DNA of 64,000 nt from Anastatus disparis (Eukaryota; Arthropoda; Insecta; Hymenoptera; Eupelmidae): positions 4,989,001 through 5,053,000 of the forward strand of contig JAFFSR010000347.1 of assembly GCA_017163975.1 (NCBI GenBank), written 5' to 3'. The notes under the pieces were generated by a model that was not told the origin of the DNA, did not search any database, and worked only from the letters and a program-made list of their open reading frames with translations. This document shows, piece by piece, positions 34,867 to 46,376 of the stretch. A program made the position numbers and the translations under genes. The stretch's first letter is position 1. Every line of letters starts with the position of its first letter.

Positions 34867-36147
34867 ATGAAAAAAAACCCTTTCATGATGTCGCACGCAA
34901 AGAAAATTCTTCTTGCAAGTTACCAGGACATTCAAACGTCCTTGCGAGATGATAGTATATCTGAGGATAATAAAAAGCATCTCGAGTGGCAAGCAGCGGT
35001 TTCTGAGGAATTTAAAACCTTAGACGAACGCCAAGATGCCCTAGACAAAAAGGTAATCGATCTAAATAAAACTGTAGATGAATTGCTCGAGGAATCCGCG
35101 TATGGATGCGATGAAAAATTCGATTCTTTAACTAATACGTTAAAAAAGGTTCAAGATGACATTGAAAAATTAAACAATAAAATTAATTCGCTTGAAAATA
35201 AAAACAAAGAAATAACTAAAGAAAATGACAAATTAAAAGATACCTTAAACGGAATAATTAAACGTTTAGACGATAACGCCGATTTAACCGCGTTAAAAAA
35301 ATATTGCTTAGAGGAAATTGATGATGCCGGGTCTAAAAGTGATAATGACATTAAAAAACTCGAAACTAGAATTGAGAATATCACTCATATGACCCCTGAT
35401 GGTACTAGTACGCCAATTCATAAAGAGACGCGTGAAATAAACATCGATTTACCTAAATTCAAAGGAATGGATACAGAAAGCCCGATGAAATTCTTGCACG
35501 AGTTAAATAAATACATAGGATTCGTTAAGCCAAAATTACACGAATTAATATGTATTATTTCATAGACCCTCGAGGACTCAGCGGAAAGCTGGTGGTTTCT
35601 TGAGCAAGATGAAGTTGAAGATTTTAACGACTTTGTAAATAGATTTAAGCGAAGATACTGGAATTCCAGTATTCAGCGCACCGCGAGGCGTAAAGTCGAG
35701 TTCGGTAGATATATACCCGGGGGAAAGTTAACGCGCGTTGATTACGCGATTGAAATGTTCGGTTTAGCAAAACAACTAGAAATTGACAAAGCCAAGCAAG
35801 ATTTCATCAATCGAATAACTGATCATTACGATCGAGTAGTGAGACATGCGATTATTGGTAGAAATGTCAAAGAAAAAGCTGAATCATTTGAAATCTTAGC
35901 TGACTTCGATAACGACGATAAAAAAGAAAAGGTTAAAACCTTCTCTTTAAATAAACCGTCACTCAATCAAGAAATGGATAAAAAGCCAAGCGTATTCAAT
36001 AAGCCCTGGCAATCCAAGAACGTAAATACGTTGCAAGCTTCGAGAACGGAAAAAAATTCTAGCAAAAAAGAATCAACCGCGAATAAAGAAAAAGCTCACA
36101 TAGATTCGCGTGATAAAAGTCAAAAGGATAATGATGTCAAGATTTGA
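34867..36147 (+). pseudogene. Ty3-type gag with one nonsense codon
   Basis: One frame runs 427 codons with a single TAG at 35563-35565. The N-terminal third is a long coiled coil (heptads of L/I with many K, E, D and N). The middle has LPKFKGMDTESPMKF and a FKRRYWN motif typical of retrotransposon capsids. The C-terminal tail is lysine/serine-rich. No CCHC zinc knuckle is present. Gag would assemble the particle and bind RNA. The start at 34867 is the first ATG in the frame after the leader frame. The related relic at 3308-4339 shares the central motifs. Confidence 0.85.
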
Positions 36148-36356
36148 TTGAAGATTTATTAAAAATTAATCTGAAAGAGACGCCAATTCCGAGTAAATGT
36201 ACCATCTTGGGTAACGCAAAGTAGTTGCATCTCGTTTCTCGGGTAAAAAATTAAATTCATCGCGTGGTGCAACTAGAATAAATAAAAAATATAACTAAGT
36301 TAAATTGCAATAAAAAATTCAATAAATTAAAGAACCCTTGTTATAATTTAACTAAA

Positions 36357-37058
36357 TTGGACGACAAATTATCGGATGAAAATATAATTGCTTCGATCTT
36401 AAACGATCCTCGTGAGGATCTGTTATATGATATGAATCCGGAAGAATCGAATGCAAACGTTATACACTGTCCGGAAATAACTATTAAAATAGAAAACGTT
36501 TTGACTAAAGTCTTGATAGATACCGCAAGTGAGATAACGTGCATTTCTGAAGAATATTATTATTCTAACTTAAATAAATTTAAAGACAAGCCAACTCTAC
36601 CAATAAGAGGAAAAATCATTAAAGGTGATACCGGAGCAAAATCCACGCGTTTAAAATTTCAAGTTCAATTAAAAGTAAAATTCGGTACTTTAGAAAAAGA
36701 ATTAATTTCTATTGTAGTTCCTAAACTGGTAAAGCCATGCATTTTAGGCTACGACTCGCAAAAAGCTCTTAAAATGATAATAAACCCGGTAACCGAAGAA
36801 ATACTCTTTGAAATCAATGGGATCGATGGAATCATCGAGTACGCAGATGTAATGTTCAATTCAAAAGGATTTACCTCTCTGTGTATACAAGAGTCTTATG
36901 AAGATTTCTTTGAAAATGCAGAAGCTTCAAAGCTCTTGAGAAATTTAAATAATCAAATTAGTAATAAAAATTTTACTAACGATTATTATTTGTACGAGCT
37001 TTCCTTAAAGGAAATCGACGAAAAAATAAACTCATGTGTAAATTTAAATGATACATAA
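36357..37058 (+). pseudogene. Ty3-type aspartic protease region
   Basis: The open frame contains VLIDTASEITCISEEYY, in which D-T-A-S is the active-site triad region of retropepsins (commonly D-T/S-G/A), and a later ILGYD consistent with the hydrophobic-G motif of the fold. The enzyme would cut the gag-pol polyprotein. The frame overlaps the RT frame by 11 bp, which lies one base ahead (+1). The upstream 200 bp linking gag to this frame contain stops. The remaining part of the frame (residues about 150-233) is an uncharacterised linker. Confidence 0.75.
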
Positions 37059-38560
37059 AAAAGAAAAATTAAAACAAATAATTATTGAGTTCAGAGAAGT
37101 ATTCGTAAAACGGCCCAGTTTATTAACAAATTATAAATTTAAATTACATTTAAAAGACGAGTCACCGTTCCATTCTAAACCTTATCCGATTCCTTTAAAT
37201 TATCGTGAAAAAGTAAAAACCGAAATAAATAAAATGCTAGAACTCGGAATAATACGTCGCTCCAATAGTCCTTATATTAATCCAATAGTTGTAGTAAAAA
37301 AGAAGGATGACTCTATCAGATTGTGCTTAGATGCTCGCAAGTTAAACGAGCGATTAAACGATGATTATGAGGCTCCTCCTAATATTGAAGAGGTTTTTCA
37401 AAGATGCATTAATAGCAAATGCATGACAAGCCTCGACCTTACCAACAGCTATTAGCAGATCAAGCTTGCAGAAGAAAGCAAGAAATTTACAGCTTTCAAA
37501 TGCGATAATCACGTTTACGAATTTAACGTCGCAGCTTTTGGTATAAAGACGAGTAGTGCTGCTTTAATACGTGGTCTTTTTCAAGCTTATAAGCTATTTC
37601 AAGCTTAGATGATTTTTTACTAGTTTTTGTTGATGATTTACTAGTAAAGTCAACAAACCTTGACGAACACTTAGTGCACTTGAGAACGCTATTTCAGCGT
37701 TTACTCAAGCACAACTTGCGCTTAAATTTTAAAAAATCTAAATTTATAAGCGATCAAGTTGTGTTCTTCGGGCATATAATATCCACTGAAGGGTTAAGGC
37801 CCGACCCAAACAAAATAAGATCAATAAAAAACTTTCGTAAACCGCGAAACATTAAAGAATTGCAAAGCTTTCTCGGTTTCATGAATTTTTATACGAAATT
37901 CGTAAAGAATTTTTCCGAAAGTGCTAAGCCTTTAATAGATTTATTGAAAATGGGCAAAAAATATGAATGGCTTGAAGAAGACGACCAAGCATTTATAAAT
38001 GTCAATAATCTATTTGATGAGAATATAATCTTAAAATTTGCAGATTCTAAGCGTCCTCATATCTTAACTACAGAAGCGAGTGATTATGCTATATCAGGCG
38101 TACTTTCACAATTTAACGATGACGACGAAGAACAAATAATTTGCTTCATAAGTCGCACGTTAAAGGGTAGTGAATGCTTTTATTTCACTACAGAAAAAGA
38201 GCTTCTAGCGATAGTATTGTCGCTAGAAAAACTTGATTCTTACTTGCGAGGAGCTTTAAAAATTATCGTGAGAACTGATCACGAAGCACTCGCATTTTTG
38301 TGTAGTAGCAAGTATAATAATGCTCGACTACGCAGGTGGATATTAGCAATTCAAGACTTTAATATTTATCCCGAATACCTGCCAGGAAAGAAAAATGCAG
38401 TCGCTGACTATTCAAGTCGCGTAGTTGACCCCGATTTTATAAAAAATGACGCTGAAATAATAATAGCTGCGTTAAAAACAATGAAATTGAGTAAAGAATT
38501 AATAAATGATCTGAAAAACTTACGTGATTTACAATTAAAAGATAATTACATCTTAAAAAT
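37048..38560 (+). pseudogene. Ty3-type reverse transcriptase and RNase H
   Basis: RT begins with LGIIRRSNSPYINPIVVVKK and CLDARKLNERL, then SLDLTNSY followed by TAG where a tryptophan is usual. The catalytic box is FVDD (about 37627-37638), found after a frame change near 37600, followed by FFGHIIS and LGFMNFYTKF. RNase H follows with TEASDYAISGVLSQ, TEKELLAIV and RTDHEAL; the first acidic residue is E where D is usual. Together these would copy the RNA into DNA. One nonsense codon and one frameshift break the gene. Confidence 0.88.
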
Positions 38561-40731
38561 AACTGATAAAATAAAAACAAATGAAAGCTCTCAAAAATGT
38601 TTCATAATTGAAAACGATTTAATTTGTAAAAATACTCTTCATAGATTAAAAATCATATTAACGGAAATTGTCTTTAAAAAGCTCGTATTGGAAATTCACG
38701 AACTTTACGGTCATATAGGGTCTAAAAAGGTTTACCAAATGATTCATGAGCACTTCTTTGCTTATAAAATGCGTAAAAAAGTGCGCTTATTCTTGAAAAA
38801 CTGCGATACGTGTCAAAGAACTAAGCACTTAACTATCAAATACGAAGAGCTTTTTCAACCGATACTCGTAGAAAAGCCTAATGACTTACTTTCAATCGAT
38901 TTTCGGGGCCTTTGCCAACGTCAACGGGGGGGCGTAAAATTTATTTTATTGACAATAGACGTTTTTTTCTAAATACGTGGTCTTGTATCCGTTTAAACGC
39001 GCAAATACGGTTACAGTAATTAAGAAAATTTTCAATGACTATATCGAAAAATACGGTAAACCGGAAGCTATAATAGCTGATCACGGTAAACAATTTGCAT
39101 CCGATAAATTGATTAAAAAATTAAATAACGAAGGAATTTGACCGATCTTTTCGTCTATAAGACACCGGCAAAGCAACATGGTAGAACGCGTGCATCACGA
39201 ACTCGGTCGCTTTTTCCGTACTTTTGTAGGTGACAAGCATGCAAGTTGGATGAAGTATGTTGATTTAATTCAACAAATCATTAACGAGACGCATCACGAA
39301 ACAACGACATGTACGCCATTAGAGCTAGATTTAAACAAAAAACCGATGAGACTTTGGGAAAAATATCTAAAAATCCCAGAAGAAAAACAAGGAATATCTC
39401 AAGAAAAGAGAATCTCTTTAACGCGAGTTATTATGCAAGATCGCTTAGCAAAGCGTGCGATTAAGAAAAACTTACACTACCCTCCAGTCACATTTGCCCA
39501 CCCTACATGAAAATCGATAAAACTTTGAAGTTTTGTGGCTCAGTGAAAAATAGTCGTAATTAAAAAATTCCGACGGGGTTTTAAAAAGGGTTCAAAAACC
39601 TTTAGTTTAAGCCGGTTTGAGCAAAAAAAATTAAAAAATACATGCCTTATGCGTAAAAAACTAACTACAAAATATTCAATTTTTTTGCCCCTATTCGAAT
39701 GCCTGCCATTTTTGCGGAAATTATCGAATCATAGAAAAACAAAATGGAGGTAAAAGCTTAAAGAGTCACCTTTAAAATGAGCTATAGAAAGCTCATTTAT
39801 GATCGATTTTACGGTAGTTATGGTCATTTTTTATGAAAAAAACGATTTTTTTTAATAGCTATTATCTCAAAAAATACGCATGATTTAACAAAATTTTTAA
39901 TGGAAAAATTGTTTATTTTTGAGTCAAAAAAATAAATATTTAGGTTAAACTGAGAATCAGTAAAAAGAGATTTTATTTATTTTTGATCCCATTGAAAAAA
40001 AATCTATTTATTCAATATTTATATTTTAATAAATTTTTTTCCGGATTTCAGTTAAATCTAAATATTTATATTTTTGACTCAAAAATAAACAATTTTTTTA
40101 TTAAAAATTTTTTTATATCATGCGTAAAAAATCGTTTTTTCATAAAAAATGACTATAACTACCGTAAAATCAATCATAAATGAGCTTTCTATAGCTCATT
40201 TTGAAGGTGACTCCGTTGGCTTTTACTTTCATTTTTTTTTTCTATGATTCGATGAGTTTTGCAAAAATGGCAGGCATTTGAATAGGGGCAAAAAAAATTG
40301 AAAATATTTTAGTTAGTTTTTTACGCATAAGGCATGCATTTTTTAATTTTTTTTTTTATCAACTCGGCTTAAATTAAAGGTTTTTAAACCCTTTTTAAAA
40401 CCCCGTCGGAATTTTTTAATTACAACTATTTTTCACTGAGCCACAAAACTTTAAAGTTTTATCGATTTTCATGTAGGGTGTGCAAATGTGGCTGGAGGGT
40501 AGTGTAAATAAAAAGCATTTCGTATTCTATGAAAATGATTTAGTGCTGATAAGAGAACAAAATCTATTGGATGCGATCGATAGAAAGATCGCAAAATTCT
40601 TTCACGTATATAGTGGTCCTTTTTTAGTAAAAGAAAAAATAGAAATTGATACGTATTTATTAATAGATAAAGATTCATTAAAAGATCGTGGTAAATTTCA
40701 TGTATCAAATTTAAAACCCTATTACACGTGA
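38561..40731 (+). pseudogene. Ty3-type integrase, split by a hairpin transposon
   Basis: A zinc-binding H-H-C-C domain is seen (HELYGH at about 38698, CDTC at about 38803). The core has the first D in LLSIDF, the second in IIADHGKQF and the glutamate in NMVERVHHE. All three catalytic residues are present although a frameshift near 38970 and a TGA at 39139 break the frame. The C-terminal part (40507-40731), with the YSGPFLV motif and HVSNLKPYY, is separated by a 1030-bp insert at 39475-40504. Frame is kept across the insert if one TA is removed. Confidence 0.85.
39475..40504. mobile_element. TA-flanked hairpin transposon inside integrase
   Basis: The terminal sequence CACTACCCTCCAG...CATTTGC and its mirror, with arms of about 450 bp each, fold nearly the whole element into one hairpin. 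TA flanks both ends (39473-39474 and 40505-40506). The 1032 bp between the two TAs is a multiple of three. The TA target suggests a Tc1/mariner-type enzyme in trans. The short open frames inside are mirror artefacts. Confidence 0.9.
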
Positions 40732-41499
40732 AAAAATTTTGCGATACAAAATTTGTTTGTAAATAATTCAATTATTGTTTAAATAAATGAATCAAAAAAA
40801 TCATAGCGTGCAGTAGATGAAATTACATGCGAAAAAAAACGATGAAAAAATTCAAGTTTAAATAGAATACAAAATTTCATTACATTTTTACACGTTAATA
40901 AAAAACAAGTATTTATCCGCGCACCTATTTTACTTATGTCAATTACTACGTAGAAAAAAACTATAAATACTTAAAAAGATTTTTCTAAATAGTAATGATA
41001 TAGGAAAAATCATTACTATACCTCAAAAACATAGATTTTCATTTAAGAATGTAAATTTTTGAAAAAATTAATTTGTTTAAAAAATTTTTTTTTATTTAAG
41101 AATGTATTGAAATTCTTGGAAAAATATTTCTTTGTATAGCGCTAATATTGATTCATTCAAACTTGGCAACAGCGCGCGAAATTTTGAAAAACAAGAATTA
41201 TCACAGTTAACGCGTGTATATGTCAATAGTTCAATAGAAAAAAAAAGCTCGATAACTGATGAATTTTATAATTCAATTCAATAGGAAAAAAATATTTAAT
41301 TACTGTTGCAAAAAAGAATCAGTTTCCGACGTCGCGTTTTAATGTGATTAATTATTAAATTTAAATAAATATTAGAAAGGGACAGAGCGCCTAGTATGAT
41401 AGTTTGAAGCGCGCACCGTGAAAACTTGTGGGCCCTATATACGCTGCACGTGCATCAGAGTAGGGGTAAGCTCGACTGCCGTGACTTACAAACAGCAGC
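40732..41499. other. Non-coding retroelement 3' region
   Basis: AT-rich between integrase and the extra frame, with no open frame. Composition shifts sharply to GC-rich near 41380. Confidence 0.6.
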
Positions 41500-42261
41500 T
41501 TGCGCGCTCTTATCAGTCGCGCCAGTCAAGCCATAGCAAGCATCAAACATAGACGCCTCCACGCAAACTGGCTTGTATGGCACGTGCCATGCGCGTACAC
41601 AAGCTACGAATCAATAAGTAATTCTATTATTAACTGTACATGGGAGCCTCATCAACATCTCCCATGCCAGTCAATAAAGCGCAGGCAAAATAAGTTTGTT
41701 CCCCTCACAAACAAAAAACCTGCCAGGGGCAGGTTTTGCGAAACGCGTCTCACCGGCGGATTCAAACCGACGATGACACCCTTGGCATTTCCGACAGCCA
41801 CGGAGGTAGCGCTCCTTGAAGAGGAGCAGGAAAGGACTGAAAGGATCCAAGTCTGCACGGCCAGTAGACCGAATCCTTTTCTGTCACCTTCGCCTCCTAC
41901 GCCAACACTTTCACCTCCTACGCCGCCACCAACGCCAAGACCTTCGCCACCACCAACGACAGTCACTCCACGGATAAGGACTCCCACCGTGGAGGACCGT
42001 GGAGGGAAAAGTTAGCTGCGCAAAAGCGCCGGACAGCCGCCACCATCACCTCAACCAACGTGGAGGTTTTATGATCCCGGTCCTCCGACGTCGACCGCGG
42101 CATACGTGCCGACGCCTATAAAAAAAAAGAAAGGGGCAGATACCTTGGCCGAGGTTTTTGCTGAGTAAGAAGACTTAAGCGTATCGTCTAACTAGGACGA
42201 TATCCACCTCTTCGATGTAAAGGATTTCAACGTTTGGGTGAAGGCTCTCAGCCCAAATTGA
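41500..42261 (+). pseudogene. GC-rich proline-rich extra frame downstream of integrase
   Basis: The ATG at 41500 opens 171 codons to TAG at 42013-42015. The same frame continues past it to TAA (42166-42168), a further TAG near 42190 and TGA (42259-42261), still with coherent composition (KKKKGADTLAEVFAE; DDIHLFDVKDFNVWV). The middle is a proline/threonine/serine tract (PSPPTPTLSPPTPPPTPRP). The position between integrase and the 3' LTR is where some Ty3 elements carry an extra gene. I see no signal peptide, transmembrane helix or known envelope features, so I do not call it envelope. Base composition is unlike the rest of the element. Confidence 0.5.
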
Positions 42262-42679
42262 CTTTAAGGTGTTTAGAAAAAGAAAAAAACAGTGATTTGG
42301 TTTTGTTGTGATTTTTCATTTAAAAAAGTGCGTATTTTAGTTTTTATTTAGTTTATGAACAATTTTTAATTGGATTTTGAAACAAATTTTTTTATTTTGA
42401 AGACATTTTTTTCGTTTTATGTGAAATTTTAGTTTTTTTTTGTGCGTTTAGTTTGTTTGTAAAAAATATGAAAGAAAAAGACGATTTTTAAGTTCAGGAA
42501 AAATAGACATTTTTAGTTTGAAAGAAAAAGAAAAAAAAAAGAATTACTTATGTATTATAAAAAACTGATTTTTTTTGTTGTAAATATTAAGCTACGACTG
42601 TAATAATTTTTGTTAAATAAAAAATAAAAAAATTTTTGTTTTTGCCTTAAAAAAAAAATTTTTTTATTTGCGGGGCAAT

Positions 42680-44089
42680 CTGACGCCCCAAAGCGCCCTG
42701 TTCTTTTTCCCTTTTTATTTTTTTGTATATTATTATAATTTGTATTTTTATTTAATTTTTTTTTCTTATTTTATTATTTTTCATTATTAATTGTTATTCT
42801 TTTTATTATTTAATTATTTGAAAAATTTTTCATTTGAATTTTAATGTATTTTTTATTATTTTTAAATTATTTATTTATTTAATTATTTATTTGCTTTCAA
42901 ATTAATTATTTCTTTTAAAAATATATTTTATTCTTTTTGTTATTTTATTTAATGAGTTAGTTATTTTATTATATTTTAATTTCTATATTAAATTTATTAC
43001 CTTTATAAAGGCATAGTAAGCGCGTCACCTATATACAAGATTGTATATAGGTCAACGCACAGCTGGCTCACAGCGCACGAGGCAACCTCACAGCGCGCTT
43101 ACTATGTCTTAATATTTAGTCATATAAGAGCGAGCGAAACGGAAAAATAAAACTCCGAAACTTCGTAAAGCCAGTAAGCGCGCGCAACTTTAAAAGCTCC
43201 CCACCATTGTAAGAGAGATGGAGAGAAGCTCTGCGCTTATAAAAGTACGAGTCTCGCTGACTCGCGCGCCTTATTCTTGAATCGACTCTGACGGGTAAAA
43301 CATAGGGACATACAAGCGTTTAGGCTTAACGCCCTTTGTTTACCTGAGTTAAGATTAAATTAAGAATTTGATTTAATTTTTTTCTTGGCCGTAGAATATT
43401 TTGGCTTAGCAAGATAAACGATTGGGACATAAAAGCGCTTAAGCTTAAGGCCCTTTGTTTTTTAAAGCCAAAATTAAAAATAAAACTCAATTTCTTAAAC
43501 CGATAACAATTGGGACATATAACCGCCTAAGCTTAACGCCCTTTGTTATCTAAGGTTTTTATTTTAAAAAAATTTAAATTGAGCTTTATTGACTCTGGGG
43601 ACATATAATAATAATACCTCAAATACAAACAGAGGAAACGCCTAGCTTTATTAATAAGCTGGCGTTTCACTAACAAAATATTTAACAGTTACCCTCCAAT
43701 CTGGTCTATTGCCCGAACGTAGCTTTTTGTAGTTTTGCTAGTAAAGTATTTAATAGCTACCCTTCAATCTGGCCCACTGCCCGAACGGAGCTTGCGTAGT
43801 TTATTAAAAAAGGGACCTAGCAGCTATACTCCAATCCGGCCTACTGCCCGAACGTAGCTTTTTGTAGTTTTGCTAGTAAAGTATTTAATAGCTACCCTTT
43901 AATCTGGCCCACTTCCCGAACGGAGCTTGCGTAGTTTATTAAATACATTAAAGAAAATTATACAAATCGCGTACATAAAATTAAAAATCTATCGCGTTTA
44001 TATTATACGGTAATTAATCCAGCATCAAATTTGGACCATAATTTATTTTTTTTTTGAAAAGTAACTATTACCCACTTGGGTGCGTTACA
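42680..44089 (+). repeat. 3' LTR of the Ty3-type element
   Basis: 1410 bp, starting TGACGCCCCAAAGC and ending GTTACA. It is collinear with the 5' LTR except for the missing 3.1-kb segment (junction near 43605, with about 25 bp of filler), a 26-bp palindromic extra near 43029, and one additional family B hairpin. The run GCGGGGC ahead of it may be the remnant of the polypurine tract. Many small differences from the 5' LTR show the insertion is not recent. Confidence 0.88.
43296..43943 (+). other. Hairpin families A and B in the 3' LTR
   Basis: Family A: three near-complete copies and a fourth cut at GGGGACATA. Copy A3 has AACCGCC where AAGCGCC is usual. Family B: four copies at 43681-43742, 43748-43806, 43816-43876 and 43883-43943. 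The first has the left stem of B1 joined to the right stem of B2, so its lower stem no longer pairs. The others do. Confidence 0.7.
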
Positions 44090-44308
44090 ACGTTGACACA
44101 CGTACTCACACGTATAAACACGTACAAACAAGTACTAAGACGTACACACACGCAAAAACACGTATAATCACGTACATGCACTTACACACATGTACAAACG
44201 CCTACGCACACTTATAAACGCGTACAAAGAGGCACACACATGTACAAACACGTACGCACACGTACACACACGTACAAACACGTACGCACGTAGGAACGCT
44301 ATAAAATA
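44090..44308. repeat. CA/CGTA-rich minisatellite, right part
   Basis: Continuation of the array at 27384-27937 with the same ACACGTACAAAC-type units. A TA run follows at 44308-44325. Confidence 0.9.
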
Positions 44309-44326
44309 TATATATATATATATATA

Positions 44327-44780
44327 CAACCGACGCATAGGCCGAGTGGTTCGGCGCGCGCCAGGCTATCTGCAAAGTTAAGCAGCATTGGCAGTGGTTA
44401 ATACTTGCATGGGTGACCGCCCAAAGAAAAGCGGCATGTCCGATCTGGACTTGCTTTGTGTGAAGATCGCTTGGGCGTGCTGGCCACATGACAATGTGAA
44501 CGGGAGATGTGGCAAATACGGTCTAGGTATCCCTGTACAAGGGTATTTAACACCGAATTTTGTCGTATACACCGACCCATTCCGAAGAAGGTTTTCCTAA
44601 AAGGGATTTCCCTACTGGGTTTGCCCACAGGTTTTCCCTTCTCCACAGGCATTACCCTGACGAATGCGGAATGGGGCTGGAAGGGAGGAAAATCTGGAAT
44701 TGGAATAAATAAAGGTGTGGGGAAACCAATTACCGGCATACGTGGAAGCCACCAAATTTAATTTAAAATTTAAAAATTAA
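44327..44780 (+). mobile_element. 5S rRNA-derived SINE, plus-strand copy
   Basis: It starts CAACCGACGCATAGGCCGAG, carries the 5S-like internal promoter (AAAGTTAAGCAGC, GGTTAATACTTGCATGGGTG) and ends GGAAGCCACCAAATTT plus an AT-rich tail. The head also contains GGCCGAGTGGTTCGG, similar to tRNA box A. It sits in TA-rich DNA, which hides any target duplication. It differs from the minus copy at 12200-12644 at many positions. Confidence 0.9.
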
Positions 44781-44799
44781 TTTATATATATATATATAT

Positions 44800-45210
44800 A
44801 TTAGTTCAGAATTGATTAGTTCTTATTTTTATTACATAGTAATTGCAATTACTTAAACTTTGACACTTTAGAAATTGCTTTTTGAGGACTTATTTTTTTC
44901 TATTCTTTATAAACTTAAAAAAAATCTTGAATCGAAGTGGACGGAGCCATCAGTAGGGAAATATGTCAGTTAAAATTTTTTTTCTCTTTTTTTTAGTTTT
45001 ATTTAACGTCGCAGTATTTATTTATGCTATTTTAACGATGCTAATAAGCGACAAAACGGAGATTTTGGGTGTCTTTTTAAATAAAGCACATGTACTGTAT
45101 ATAGTGGTGCTTGTGTCAATCAGCCGTCGAGAGCGGACTTGAACTCGGGTCCTCAAGATCACGAATTCACCGCTATAGCGAATGAGCCACTGAGATATTT
45201 CAGTATAAAA
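44800..45210 (-). mobile_element. tRNA-like SINE with shared tail, copy 1
   Basis: The minus strand has a tRNA-like head at 45125-45207 (box B GAGTTCAAGTCC). A body with CACTATATACAGTAC follows, then a tail (44800-44950) ending near 'ttactatgtaataaa'. The same head and tail occur on the plus strand at 50570-51320, where a palindrome separates them. The tail also occurs at 2540-2600. Confidence 0.7.
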
Positions 45211-45451
45211 TATATATTATCAAGCATGATTCATTTTTTTATTCAAAATAGCCACATAAACATCTCATCTCAATACTCGAAAATTATTTAAATAAGTCCA
45301 AAGATCGTATAGTAGAAAGTTATTCATCAATAAGAAGCCTAATTATGAATTGAACAACACTCGTTATTGTTATAATAACTATTACCTATGTAGGTAGATA
45401 AGACTTCAAGCCATCGCAAACTTTAATAATTATTAAATCATTCTCATAGGT

Positions 45452-46376
45452 ATATGTACAATGTGCCTGTGTTCCAATTGACAAAGCTGATGAGATACTT
45501 GACCACCTGAATAAAATTGACGAGCATGTCCAATTTACAATGGAAATTCCGATTGACAATAGTATAAACTATTTGAATGTTTCATTATCATGGAATGAGG
45601 ATGGAATTGTGGAAACGAATTGGTATAAAAAACCGACTCATGCTGGTTTATACTTAAATTATTTTTCACATTTCCCAAAATCTCAAAAAATTGCTACTGT
45701 ATTTTCTTTAGTTGATAGTGCTATCAGGTTGTCAAGTGTTCGGTTTCATCAGGATAATTTGTGTCAAATACGTCTAATTTTACAAGCAAACAATTATCCA
45801 GTTAACTTTATAAACAAACATATTAAGACTCGAGTAAGATCAATACAAGGTACTGTTAATAATGAAAAGAGCTTTGATATTGACCGAAAATTTGTGACAT
45901 TACCATATTTGAAAAATATTGATATTGTTTTAAGTAAGATTTTAAAAAAAGTTGATTTTAAAGTTATATTTAAGTCTGCTAATGAATTGTGTTTTTTAAA
46001 TAATAACGGCAAAGATCCGATTGAAAAAATGCGTACTTTAAATTGTGTTTATAAGATAAATTGTATGGGTTGCGCTAAATGCTATGTGGGCCAATCAAGT
46101 AGAATTCTTAATAAACGCATTATGGAACATAAAAACGATTGTAAAAATAAATCGGACACTTCAGCATTGTTTTCACATATTCTAGAGACTGGACATAGTT
46201 TTGATTTTAATAATAATTCGATTGAAATTTTGGATAAAGAAAATTCTACCATTAAACGGTTAGTTTCTGAGATGGTATATATTACAAAGTGTAACAATAA
46301 TGTTAATCGAAAACTTGATACACAAGGTTTAAGTGCTGTATTAAGACCTTACATTTCAAAGTATTTATTGTGACAG
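45452..46376 (+). pseudogene. Penelope-like element, C-terminal RT and GIY-YIG endonuclease
   Basis: An open frame from about 45452 (no ATG needed; first ATG 45540) to TGA at 46371-46373. The N-terminal part matches the end of a Penelope-type reverse transcriptase (NYLNVSLSW, ETNWYKKPTHAGLYLNY). The C-terminal part has the linker cysteines (CVYKINCMGCAKC) and the GIY-YIG nuclease signature (VYKI...CYVGQSSRILNKRIMEH). Penelope-like elements use this nuclease with RT for target-primed insertion. The 5' part of RT is missing, so it is a truncated copy, but the remaining frame is uninterrupted and therefore not very old. Confidence 0.85.

Larger units (their letters stand above)
27938..44089 (+). 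mobile_element. Ty3-type LTR retroelement with nested insertions (16.15 kb)
   Basis: Order: 5' LTR, primer-binding site, small leader frame, gag, protease, reverse transcriptase, RNase H, integrase, a GC-rich extra frame, 3' LTR. Protease-RT-RNase H-integrase order and sequence place it in the Ty3 (Metaviridae-like) group. The sequence ACGTT flanks both ends (27933-27937 and 44090-44094) within the same minisatellite; the exact border is uncertain by one or two bases. Nested inside are a solo LTR (32309-34257) and a TA-flanked hairpin element (39475-40504). All genes carry stops or frameshifts, so the copy is inactive. Confidence 0.9.

Noticed and set aside
37040..37046. AAATTTA heptamer at the protease-RT overlap as a -1 frameshift signal
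   Set aside because: It sits in the right register of the protease frame, but the RT frame is +1, not -1, relative to it. A -1 shift would not reach RT.
41500..42015. Envelope gene of the Ty3-type element
   Set aside because: No signal peptide, furin-like site or transmembrane segment is visible; the product is proline-rich and soluble-looking.
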